DNA of 15,876 bases from JAZDLM01 sp043801895. GTDB lineage: Bacteria; Patescibacteriota; Kazan-3B-28. Under the pieces are notes generated by a model. It was not told the origin of the DNA. It saw only the letters and a program-made list of their open reading frames with translations, and ran no database searches. Both the position numbers and the translations under genes were made by a program. This document shows positions 5,281 through 12,176 of the stretch, piece by piece (positions within the stretch are counted from its first letter, which is position 1; every line of letters starts with the position of its first letter). Location: positions 1-15,876 of the forward strand of contig JAZDLM010000010.1 of NCBI GenBank assembly GCA_043801895.1, given 5' to 3'.

Positions 5281-8200
5281 TTATAGGTCGCCGCGGGGCT
5301 GGAAGAACTGGAGTAATTCGCCGAATAGACCATAGCTGCCATCGGCAGGAGCGGCGAACGGGAAGTAGTCAAAGGCATTGATGGCGCCGTCGTTGTTAAA
5401 GTCTGCCAAAAACTCACCTATCGTTCCCCCGGACTTGCCGTAGTCGCCGAAGCTTTCCCCCGCGAACGGCGCGGGGTCGAAACCCCACACCGCATCGTCG
5501 TGGGGCATGATGCCGTAGGAATCAACACCGGCGATGTCGCCTGCTTTTAACTCAGGGAAGATAATATCGTAAGTGAATCCGCTGGTAATTTGCTCAGGGG
5601 TGAAACTGGCCGGGAGCACGATCGGATGTTCGCTAGCCGAGTTGTCAGCCGTGTCCTGAGCGCGCCGGGAAAGATGCTGAGGAGTTTTGATAAATACTAA
5701 ATACGTAGCGCCTGCCTCTAAGTCGGCGTCGGGGTTGCTCAGCACCACGGTCCCCTTGTTATCAGCGTCCGTCTTGGCGCTGGCCGAGACGGTTCTACTA
5801 TATTCAGAGGCTTCGGGATTCTCTGGGATGCCGGTTACCGGAGGCTCGATCCGCTTGTAGAAGTAAAGGGTAAATCCCAGATCTGGATTGCGCACGCCGC
5901 TAGAGCCGCGTTGGACGGGAGCAATGAAGTTAACAGTCACATTCGGCACATCCCCGCTCAAAGGATCATAGTTGATACTGGCGCTGGTAACCGAGGGCTT
6001 CCACTTATTCCAGTCGTCGGTAGCTAAATTGATTTTTAGCTGCACGAGTCTGATTTCTCCAAGATTAGTCGCTGAGTTGAATCGTAAGATGTGGTAGTCG
6101 GAGGTGGTAGCAGAATCGACTTGGTAGAAACCATCGGCATCCAGTTGATTGACTACCCCTTCCAGGCCATCAAGGGGCAAATCGGCCCCGTCAGCATCGT
6201 AGAACTTAACCCAAAACTTTACCTGGCTACCCTGGGGCGGGGTATCGGTGTTTTGAAAGGCCTCAGATACTGAATCGAAGCTGTTGAATTTAACCAAACC
6301 ATTAGTGATAGCGAATCGCTTGGACAGATAGCTGCCGTTTAAAGGCAACGGCTCGGTAATGCCCTGAATGTGGAATTTATCACTCAAGTACAAGTCGCCA
6401 TACCCGGCTAGCTTGCCCACCTTGGCCAGCAACCATAATTCTTTATCGGCAGGGTCAGGACCGGCTGTGCCAAAAATGTCATAGCCGCCGGCGGTTTTAT
6501 CAACCGTCCAATTCCGTTCCCACGAGAACTCGTGGGTGGTATCATAAGTCCCAACCGGGATTTCGAAATCTCTCTTAATAACCCAAGAACCATTAATTAA
6601 ATTGCCGTCCTCGTTACAAGGCAGCGGGATGTCGGGATGGTCTACACAAGCGCCAAATACTTCCTCGCCTAATGTGAATTCATAGATTAACGGAACGGTA
6701 GTGGTGTAGCTATCGGGAATTACGCCGCCCTTGGGGGTAAGTTTGAATTTAATCGGCTGAGTGTCGCCAACTTGCCATTGAGTATCTAGGACTGGAGAGG
6801 TAAAGCTGACAGTATATAGAGAATTGGCCACCTTGAAGGGGTCGGAAGATATATTGAAAGTGTCGCCAGTGGTGTCATCCGTAGGGTGGGGGTCGACATG
6901 TAGTCGGATCTTAAAGCCATCGAGGGGCTGCTCAAGCCCGCCAAGACCAATCGGGAAAATTGGATCGGTAAAACCGGCGTGTTCGTCCTCTTGTCCAACA
7001 ATGTAAGCCCGGGTTTTAATTTGCCCCTTGTCGGCTACAACAATGTTTTCCGCGCCAAGTTCCCGCGAGCTGGTTTTATAATCCATATAGTAAGTAACTG
7101 AGGCTTCGGTGTAGCCGTCGAACCAATCCTGCGGCACGCGCCATTTAATTTCCCGCTTCTCGCCCATCCGCCAAATGACACCAGGCGCCGGGTCGATGAT
7201 GGTAGGAGGCTCGGCAATACCATTGCTGATATTGAAACCGCGGCTTAGGTAAGTTGCACCCGCCCAGCCGAACTTGCCTATTTTGGCCGTTAACCAAAGG
7301 TCTTGATCCCAAGGAACCTGACCGCTGGGACCGCTCTGCCAATCGGTAAAGATGTCCTTCCCGCTACTATTTTTGGCAACTGCCCACGGGAAAGAAAAGT
7401 CTTGGGTCCTAGCGTGGGCACCGGCCTGGACTACGAAACTCTCATTGAGATGCCAGGTGCCGTTGACTAAATTGCCATTTTCATTACAAGGCAGAGAGAT
7501 GTTCGGGTGAGTGGCGCAGGCCCCAAAAACTTCTTCACCCAGCGCCAAACCTATAACATTATCGACTTCCAATTGCGTGCTGGTAGCGCCAACGGTGGTG
7601 GGGATGAGGCGAAATTCGATCAGCCGAGCATCGCCCAATACCCAATGCTCGCCACCTACGGGAGAAGCGAAGGACACCTTATATAAAGCTTCACCGATGT
7701 CGAATTTGGGGCTAAGCAGTGTAACATCGCCACTAGACAGATGAGCTAATACCTTGATTTGCGCATCCGGCCATGTCGATGGGCCAGTAGGACTATAACT
7801 GAACTCCTCTCCTACCACATACTCCTTGGTTTTAGTTTGGCCGAGGTCGGCGGCGGCGATAGTGTCTGTCCCCAACAGGGTGCTGCTATTCACATAGTAA
7901 GAGATGCCGGCTTCCTGGGTGCCCGACAGCGGCCAATTCGCTGGCACGCGCCAAGTAATAGTTCGCTTTTCACCCACTCGCCAAGTCGCGTCTGCCGTTG
8001 GCTGGCTAAAGAAAGTTTTGGCTACGGTGAAGATGCCGCTCCAAGCGTGGGCAGTTACTGGCTCGGCAGCGCCGACCTTACCATAATCGTAGATGTGTAC
8101 CACCGTCTCCGTAGATTCGATCTGGCGAAATTCCCAATGCTGAGTAGTGCTGTTATATTCATAAACATCTCCGACCGTCCAAACACAACCGGAGACGCCG

Positions 8201-8625
8201 ACGCACTGCATATCATATACCCCTTGAGCACTAATGTTTCCCACGCGTACATAGTTGACGGTCACCGGAGCCTGATTGATCTTGTAAGTCACCCAAGCCC
8301 CCCTGATCCGATCGGCAGCGAGGGCATAAAAATCAACGGTATGCTGCTCGCTAGCAGTAAGATCGGTGCGATGAGCTTTTATCCGCTGGGTAGTGCCCGA
8401 TATCCACCAGTCGCCGTTGATTGGCAAGGTTACTGCGATCCCAGGATCATCGCTCCCGGGGAACGGACCGGCATCACCTACCGCAGCGTGGGTAGATTTC
8501 ACTAAATTCATTCCCGCCCAACTAGCAGCTATGGCAATGATCGCGATAGCCGCTATAACATGCAAACTGCCCCGCTTGAGCGGAGAGTGAGCTAGCAGCT
8601 GATCAATTTTGGTTTTGGTTTTCAT
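5281..8625 (-). CDS. Giant secreted surface protein with tandem Kre9/KNH-like Ig modules and a C-terminal dockerin
   Basis: 1114 aa. Basic N-terminus, hydrophobic segment 22-41 and a likely cleavage site near THAA (45-48). Ig-like modules of the Kre9/KNH type (W-x-x-G-E/D then I-x-W/F) lie at about 205-320 (WRVGEKRTITWRVP), 320-470 (WVLGDARLIEF), 478-605 (WRMGEKREIKWRVP) and 610-755 (WQVGDTQPIKF), a duplicated A+B pair; a degenerate copy starts near 66. A further beta-sandwich covers about 775-887. Residues 895-1027 form a module shared with the 513-aa neighbour, followed by a dockerin at 1028-1091 whose second calcium loop is ADFNNDGAINAFD. No catalytic motif is seen. I infer an extracellular adhesin or structural subunit that docks on the cohesin protein. 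Start ATG at 8625, 17 bp after the 81-aa gene, no Shine-Dalgarno; codons 2-6 are alternating AAA/ACC. Confidence 0.82.
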   Translation of the reverse strand: MKTKTKIDQLLAHSPLKRGSLHVIAAIAIIAIAASWAGMNLVKSTHAAVGDAGPFPGSDDPGIAVTLPINGDWWISGTTQRIKAHRTDLTASEQHTVDFYALAADRIRGAWVTYKINQAPVTVNYVRVGNISAQGVYDMQCVGVSGCVWTVGDVYEYNSTTQHWEFRQIESTETVVHIYDYGKVGAAEPVTAHAWSGIFTVAKTFFSQPTADATWRVGEKRTITWRVPANWPLSGTQEAGISYYVNSSTLLGTDTIAAADLGQTKTKEYVVGEEFSYSPTGPSTWPDAQIKVLAHLSSGDVTLLSPKFDIGEALYKVSFASPVGGEHWVLGDARLIEFRLIPTTVGATSTQLEVDNVIGLALGEEVFGACATHPNISLPCNENGNLVNGTWHLNESFVVQAGAHARTQDFSFPWAVAKNSSGKDIFTDWQSGPSGQVPWDQDLWLTAKIGKFGWAGATYLSRGFNISNGIAEPPTIIDPAPGVIWRMGEKREIKWRVPQDWFDGYTEASVTYYMDYKTSSRELGAENIVVADKGQIKTRAYIVGQEDEHAGFTDPIFPIGLGGLEQPLDGFKIRLHVDPHPTDDTTGDTFNISSDPFKVANSLYTVSFTSPVLDTQWQVGDTQPIKFKLTPKGGVIPDSYTTTVPLIYEFTLGEEVFGACVDHPDIPLPCNEDGNLINGSWVIKRDFEIPVGTYDTTHEFSWERNWTVDKTAGGYDIFGTAGPDPADKELWLLAKVGKLAGYGDLYLSDKFHIQGITEPLPLNGSYLSKRFAITNGLVKFNSFDSVSEAFQNTDTPPQGSQVKFWVKFYDADGADLPLDGLEGVVNQLDADGFYQVDSATTSDYHILRFNSATNLGEIRLVQLKINLATDDWNKWKPSVTSASINYDPLSGDVPNVTVNFIAPVQRGSSGVRNPDLGFTLYFYKRIEPPVTGIPENPEASEYSRTVSASAKTDADNKGTVVLSNPDADLEAGATYLVFIKTPQHLSRRAQDTADNSASEHPIVLPASFTPEQITSGFTYDIIFPELKAGDIAGVDSYGIMPHDDAVWGFDPAPFAGESFGDYGKSGGTIGEFLADFNNDGAINAFDYFPFAAPADGSYGLFGELLQFFQPRGDL
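6361..7203 (-). repeat. Second copy of the A+B module pair
   Basis: Residues about 475-755 of the 1114-aa protein repeat residues 205-470. Anchors: WRMGEKREIKWRVP against WRVGEKRTITWRVP; LGEEVFGAC at 652-660 against 362-370; CNEDGNLING at 670 against CNENGNLVNG at 380. The B-part anchors are spaced about 290 residues. Confidence 0.8.
7216..8013 (-). repeat. First copy of the A+B module pair
   Basis: Residues about 205-470 of the 1114-aa protein; partner of the repeat at 6361-7203. The paired cysteines (FGAC and LPC) are kept in both copies, suggesting one disulfide per B module. Confidence 0.8.
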
Positions 8626-8642
8626 AATTTAATTGGCCGGGA

Positions 8643-8888
8643 TTACGGAACAACTGGAGCTGGAGGCATAATGACAAGTTTGTCGTCTTGAACGACGGCA
8701 TTAGTAAAAGTGCCCTCGTTCCAATCGGTGGCGCTGTCGATGGTGATGGCTTCTCCAGCTTTGGAGGGCGCTTTTTCAAATAACTTCATCAGGTCTTTGC
8801 CAAACAGGATCAGCAAAACGACCGCGATAACAGCTACCGCCGCCAGCGTAATTTTGAACGATTTAGATTGGAACCAGTAGCGATTCAT
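8643..8888 (-). CDS. Small N-terminally anchored surface protein, probably a truncated relative of the 310-aa protein
   Basis: 81 aa. Basic FQSKSFK, then a membrane helix at about 12-29 (ITLAAVAVIAVVLLILFG), a short LMKLFE linker, then about 45 residues outside the membrane: ITIDSATDWNEGTF and DDKLVIMPPAPVVP. The same order of helix, LxKLF and an ITL/ITI strand opens the 310-aa protein, and the helix is close to that of the 195-aa one. In those proteins a large domain follows; here a TAA does, so it is either a cut-down relative or a minimal anchor. It leads the second transcription unit (promoter 8929-8957) ahead of the 1114-aa gene. Leader AAATCAAAAACCAAC, no Shine-Dalgarno. Function unknown. 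Confidence 0.7.
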   Translation of the reverse strand: MNRYWFQSKSFKITLAAVAVIAVVLLILFGKDLMKLFEKAPSKAGEAITIDSATDWNEGTFTNAVVQDDKLVIMPPAPVVP

Positions 8889-8928
8889 GTTGGTTTTTGA
8901 TTTCGAGGGCCCGACAGGGTATTAGGAC

Positions 8929-8957
8929 ATTATACTAAAATTTTCTATAAAAGTCAA
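8929..8957 (-). promoter_or_regulatory. Promoter of the 81-aa / 1114-aa gene pair
   Basis: Minus strand: TTGACT (8952-8957), 17-bp spacer, TATAAT (8929-8934) within TAGTATAATG. The -35 contains the TGA stop of the 310-aa gene (8954-8956). Predicted leader about 34 nt. Confidence 0.8.
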
Positions 8958-9886
8958 GAGGCGGGCGGCTCCTCGTCGGGCTGACTGTCTGGGTTGCTAT
9001 CCTCACTAGGTGGGTTTGAGTCGGCGGCCGATCCATCCCCGCTCTGACCGGCGAATTCCTCCAAGAACATGCTGTAATCAACGGAGTTGATTGCTCCATC
9101 ACAGTTTAAGTCAGCTGGTTCACAATCAGGGGTTTGGAGCTGTTGATCACCGGCTGCGCTATTGTCATTATCGGCCGAACCGCCAGAGATTACGACATCC
9201 TGAGTACCGTAAGTGATTTTGATTTCTGACACCATCGGACGATCGGTAGCGAAGAACGAGCCAAATCCCACCTTAACCTGGACGAATCGGTTAGCCGCTA
9301 TTCCTAATACCGCCTGATAGCGAGTATGGGTGCCAACGGTTTCGACGGAACCCATCTCTAGGGTTTGCCAAGCTGAATCAGTAATCTCAGTCGCCGAGGT
9401 GGCCGTACGATAACTATAAGTAATATCGGAGCCGGCCGGCCGATAGTCGAGCGCCTCGATTGATTGAATAACAGCGTCCGCGCTCAGCTCGGAGCCTAAG
9501 TCAATTATTGGCGCGGTGTAGCTACTGGGCTGAGTTACCTGGACTGCGCTGCTGCCGCCGAACCACAACGGCATCACAAACCCGGGGGTTTCGCCAGGAT
9601 CCGTCTGGCCGGTAAAGTACGAGAAAGGTGCGGCGTCGCTTAGAGTTGGGGTGTTGTCAATGCCACCGGGAATTTGCGCCATCCAGGGGGCCTGGGTGTT
9701 GGTTCCTAAAAAATCTTCGTTACTGGTTAGGGTAATAGTTTGCAGCTGTGAGGCGCCGACACCAAATAACTTTAGCAGCCCCTCAAAGAAACTACCTTTG
9801 AGAGCTAAAATTGCCACTATTAACAGAGCGACCGCGAAGATCGCGAATTTAATCACCCAAGAATATTGTTGTTTATAGTCTTCCAT
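8954..9886 (-). CDS. Membrane-anchored surface protein with a C-terminal dockerin repeat
   Basis: 310 aa. Short cytosolic N-terminus, one membrane helix at about 13-30, then an extracellular beta-sandwich at about 48-227 (ITLTSNEDF, YTAPIIDLGSEL, ITYSYRTATS, RFVQVKVGFG, MVSEIKITYG). The pattern is shared with residues 775-887 of the 1114-aa protein. A single dockerin-type calcium loop lies at about 254-279, ADLNCDGAINSVDYSMF, with Cys255 and Cys262 placed to bridge. The last 30 residues are an acidic Ser/Pro/Asp tail. Predicted topology is N-in with the dockerin outside. Its start overlaps the end of the 513-aa gene by 14 bp, so the two are probably translationally coupled. The sandwich could bind carbohydrate, but no ligand can be read from the sequence. 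Confidence 0.78.
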   Translation of the reverse strand: MEDYKQQYSWVIKFAIFAVALLIVAILALKGSFFEGLLKLFGVGASQLQTITLTSNEDFLGTNTQAPWMAQIPGGIDNTPTLSDAAPFSYFTGQTDPGETPGFVMPLWFGGSSAVQVTQPSSYTAPIIDLGSELSADAVIQSIEALDYRPAGSDITYSYRTATSATEITDSAWQTLEMGSVETVGTHTRYQAVLGIAANRFVQVKVGFGSFFATDRPMVSEIKITYGTQDVVISGGSADNDNSAAGDQQLQTPDCEPADLNCDGAINSVDYSMFLEEFAGQSGDGSAADSNPPSEDSNPDSQPDEEPPAS

Positions 9887-11414
9887 TATTTCTTAAGCCG
9901 CCCGGTATAAACCAACTCCCGCCACTGTCAGGGGAAGTGAACGGGAAGATATCAAATGCATTGACCGCGCCGTCGTTGTTGAAATCGGCAAGCAGACTAG
10001 CCGCCTGTTTGGCAAAATCGCCGAGTAGCAGTCCCCAGTCGGGCTGACCCACAATGTCATCACGCTTCACGCCGCCCATCGTCAGAGTGTTTTCGGTTTC
10101 GGTAGCGGCGTCGTTGATGTCGCCAGCCTTGAGTGTGCCGAAGTCGAGACTGACTGGCACGGTACTGTCGGCCGCCGCTTGGCTGTTGGCGGTAATCGAT
10201 GTTAGTGCTTTGCCCGACAGGAAGCCGAAGGTTTTTAGATACGCTTCGTAAGTCTGGCCAACGGCCAAATTCGCCGCCGGGACCATGACCGAACCGGCAT
10301 AACGGTCGTTAGTGGTGTCGTAAGTCGTGGTGGCCGGCTGCGGGCTAGGCGCAAATACTAAAGTTTTGTCGTTGGCGGTTTGATGATAGAGATAGAAATT
10401 GAATTGGCGATTGGTTTTTGGCTGACCGCCAATCCCGCGGGCCACCTTGGCCACAAAACTTATGTTGAGATTGGGAGCGTATTCCGGCGCGTCTTGGATG
10501 GTGAGCGTAGCTGGCATATCAACCTGCTTACCGGAGGCGTCGCTGGCTCGAACTGTGAAACTATGGGATTGGGTAGCGCTCGGGTTAAAAGTCGAGTTGG
10601 TGTTGATTTCCAATGCCACTGCGACACCTTCGGCTGCATCAACCTGGGCGCTGACAGTCGTCCCTTCTTGACCCGAGGAATCCACGCGTAGTTTATAATT
10701 TGATACCGCTGCGTCCCAGGCTGGGTTAATGTCGCGCAGCGCTAAAGTCACCTGGCCATTATAGTCATTGGTAGGAGTAATCGTTATCCCGTACGACGCT
10801 ACACCGCCAGGGAGCACCGAGTTGAGGGTCGAGTGCAGCTCGGCAAGGAAACCAGGGTCGGGAGTCATCGCGGTAGTGTAAGACAGCATCGCGCACTCTA
10901 GCGCCGGAGGGGTGGGTAGAACGGTAGTGGCACCGGGGGCTGTCATTCGAATGGTCAGGGAAACTGACTTGACTCCGACGAGGGCGTCTGCAGAAAGAAC
11001 TTGACTAGAGACATCAGGGCCGACTAACGAGTGAATCGCCGCCCCATCGGCAGTACTGACAATGATCAGTGGCCCAGCGACTTTGTCGCCCTGCGCGTCA
11101 GGACTACTCCACAAATTAATTTCATACGCGATCGAGGTGTTTACGGGAATATAGCGATTCCCTTCAATCAAGTGTAAATCGGTAATAAATTCGTCGGTGG
11201 CCAAAACGAAGTTTTTAATATCGGTGTATGAACCAATGATATCTTCTTCGGGGCGTTGCATAGCCTCCGCCGACCGGGCTCCGAATTGGTGAGACAGCGA
11301 ACCGTACACCAACCAGCCGGCAGCGATAATGCCGATGATCAACCACATCGCCGCCTGACTCCCCCGAGCCGAGGTCGTGCGCTGATTAAGTTGATGTGAA
11401 AGTTGATGTAGCAC
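9873..11414 (-). CDS. Membrane-anchored surface protein with Ig-like domains and a C-terminal dockerin
   Basis: 513 aa. Basic N-terminus and one membrane helix at about 23-38. Extracellular part: a first beta-rich domain at about 60-160; an Ig-like region at about 185-307 (YGITITPTNDYNGQVTLAL, SFTVRASDASGK), like the Ig-type repeats of bacterial surface proteins; a module at about 314-427 (NISFVAKVARG, FNFYLY, QTYEAYLKT) equivalent to residues 895-1027 of the 1114-aa protein; and a dockerin at 430-492 with second loop ADFNNDGAVNAFD. The first loop (GDIND ... GGVKRDD) is stretched by an insertion. The start is GTG at 11414 without a Shine-Dalgarno; an ATG at codon 23 has GGGGAG about 10 nt before it and is an alternative, but that would lose the basic residues before the helix. 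The gene lies 38 bp after the 195-aa gene in the same unit. Confidence 0.8.
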   Translation of the reverse strand: MLHQLSHQLNQRTTSARGSQAAMWLIIGIIAAGWLVYGSLSHQFGARSAEAMQRPEEDIIGSYTDIKNFVLATDEFITDLHLIEGNRYIPVNTSIAYEINLWSSPDAQGDKVAGPLIIVSTADGAAIHSLVGPDVSSQVLSADALVGVKSVSLTIRMTAPGATTVLPTPPALECAMLSYTTAMTPDPGFLAELHSTLNSVLPGGVASYGITITPTNDYNGQVTLALRDINPAWDAAVSNYKLRVDSSGQEGTTVSAQVDAAEGVAVALEINTNSTFNPSATQSHSFTVRASDASGKQVDMPATLTIQDAPEYAPNLNISFVAKVARGIGGQPKTNRQFNFYLYHQTANDKTLVFAPSPQPATTTYDTTNDRYAGSVMVPAANLAVGQTYEAYLKTFGFLSGKALTSITANSQAAADSTVPVSLDFGTLKAGDINDAATETENTLTMGGVKRDDIVGQPDWGLLLGDFAKQAASLLADFNNDGAVNAFDIFPFTSPDSGGSWFIPGGLRNNGRL

Positions 11415-11452
11415 TTTGTTTTTTATTTCGATGAGGGACTAGTAAGAAACGA

Positions 11453-12040
11453 TTAAGGAGTCGGGAATTGCTCCAGTAGAGTTCTGGCATCTGTCTGACC
11501 AGCTCTGGCGGCATCGGCGGCAGCTTTAGCGACAGCATCGGCGGCAGCTTTAGCGACAGCATCGGCAGCAGCCTTAGCGGCGGCTTCGGCAGCAGCTTGA
11601 GCAGCGGCAGCATCGGCGGCGGCCTTAGCGGCGGCGGCTTCGGCGGCAGCATCGGTAGTGATAATTGGGTCGTCAAGCTCATTACAATCGAGGGTACCGT
11701 CACCGTCGGTGTCGGTGTCGGGTGTACCGCATCCACAAATCCCCGGCTGGGTTTTATTGGGATCGTTGGGACAGTTATCGATCGGGGTGACCACAACACC
11801 GGAGAGATCGAGTGTTAACCAACCGGCATGAGGTTCTTCGGGGGGAACTACTGTGGTGTGATCGTGAGTGCCTCCCCAAGTTCCACAAAACGAAAGCGAC
11901 CGAGTTGAGATATCAGCCTTTGAGCCAAATAAATTTAACAGCTGGCCGATTTGCTGGGAGAATAAGATCAGCAAAACCACCGCGACCCCTGCGGCTGCGG
12001 TTAGACCAATCTTAAATTTCTTGGTCTGGAAAAAGTACAT
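11453..12040 (-). CDS. Membrane-anchored protein with a thrombospondin type-3-like calcium repeat and an Ala-rich helical tail
   Basis: 195 aa. Basic FQTKKFK, membrane helix at about 11-27 (IGLTAAAGVAVVLLILF), then GQLLNLFG. An extracellular segment leads to a Cys/Asp-rich block at 89-124 (NCPNDPNKTQPG, ICGCGTPD, DTDGDGTLDC) of the thrombospondin type-3 kind, which folds around Ca2+. Residues about 129-180 are Ala-rich with an 8-residue period (KAAADAVA), probably one long helix or coiled coil, ending LLEQFPTP. It carries no cohesin or dockerin. It heads the first unit of the surface locus (promoter 12080-12108), before the 513- and 310-aa genes. A spacer or stalk role is my inference. ATG start with leader CAAACCCTAAAAACCA, no Shine-Dalgarno. 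Confidence 0.75.
   Translation of the reverse strand: MYFFQTKKFKIGLTAAAGVAVVLLILFSQQIGQLLNLFGSKADISTRSLSFCGTWGGTHDHTTVVPPEEPHAGWLTLDLSGVVVTPIDNCPNDPNKTQPGICGCGTPDTDTDGDGTLDCNELDDPIITTDAAAEAAAAKAAADAAAAQAAAEAAAKAAADAVAKAAADAVAKAAADAARAGQTDARTLLEQFPTP
11511..11654 (-). repeat. 24-bp tandem repeat coding the Ala-rich helix
   Basis: Two exact 24-bp units (11511-11534 and 11535-11558; plus strand GCATCGGCGGCAGC...) are followed by about four degenerate ones to near 11654. Each unit encodes 8 residues (KAAADAVA type), so copy-number change keeps the frame and only alters helix length. Confidence 0.8.
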
Positions 12041-12079
12041 TGGTTTTTAGGGTTTGTTTTTAATTTTGGTAATTATGCC

Positions 12080-12108
12080 ATTGTACTATAAAAATCGGGG
12101 TTTGTCAA
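12080..12108 (-). promoter_or_regulatory. Promoter of the 195 / 513 / 310-aa surface unit
   Basis: Minus strand: TTGACA (12103-12108), 17-bp spacer, TACAAT (12080-12085). An inverted repeat GGGGTT (12097-12102) and AACCCC (12107-12112) brackets the -35, a possible operator. It is back to back with the rpmE promoter; the two -35 boxes are 6 bp apart. Predicted leader about 33 nt. Confidence 0.8.
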
Positions 12109-12114
12109 CCCCCT

Positions 12115-12143
12115 TTGACTTCAACTACCCCCTATGATATGGT
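12115..12143 (+). promoter_or_regulatory. Promoter of rpmE-prfA-prmC
   Basis: TTGACT (12115-12120), 17-bp spacer, TATGGT (12138-12143) with an extended TGA directly before it. Predicted start is near 12150, a leader of about 27 nt. It is divergent from the surface-locus promoter. Confidence 0.6.
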
Positions 12144-12157
12144 TTGTTCTGTTATGG

Positions 12158-12170
12158 ATCCCGTTAGAAA
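12158..12170 (+). repeat. CCCGTTAGAAA element in the rpmE leader
   Basis: ATCCCGTTAGAAA occurs here 6 bp before the rpmE ATG and again at 14896-14908. The continuation CTAG is also seen beside the copy at 14966-14979 read on minus. No pairing partner TTTCTAACGGG was found nearby. Confidence 0.6.
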
Positions 12171-12176
12171 CTAGCA

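Noticed and set aside
7759..8505. 248-codon plus-strand frame inside the 1114-aa gene
   Set aside because: It is antisense to a frame with clear repeated modules and signal peptide; its translation has no domain character or start signals.
5281..11414. Classical cellulosome with plant-polysaccharide enzymes
   Set aside because: No glycoside hydrolase, esterase or protease motif was found in any dockerin-bearing protein.
11511..11654. CRISPR-like array
   Set aside because: Units are contiguous with no unique spacers and lie within a coding frame; it is a coding minisatellite.
11386..11799. 137-codon minus-strand Pro/Leu-rich frame
   Set aside because: It is an out-of-frame reading of the 24-bp repeat; the Ala-rich frame has the start, membrane helix and promoter.
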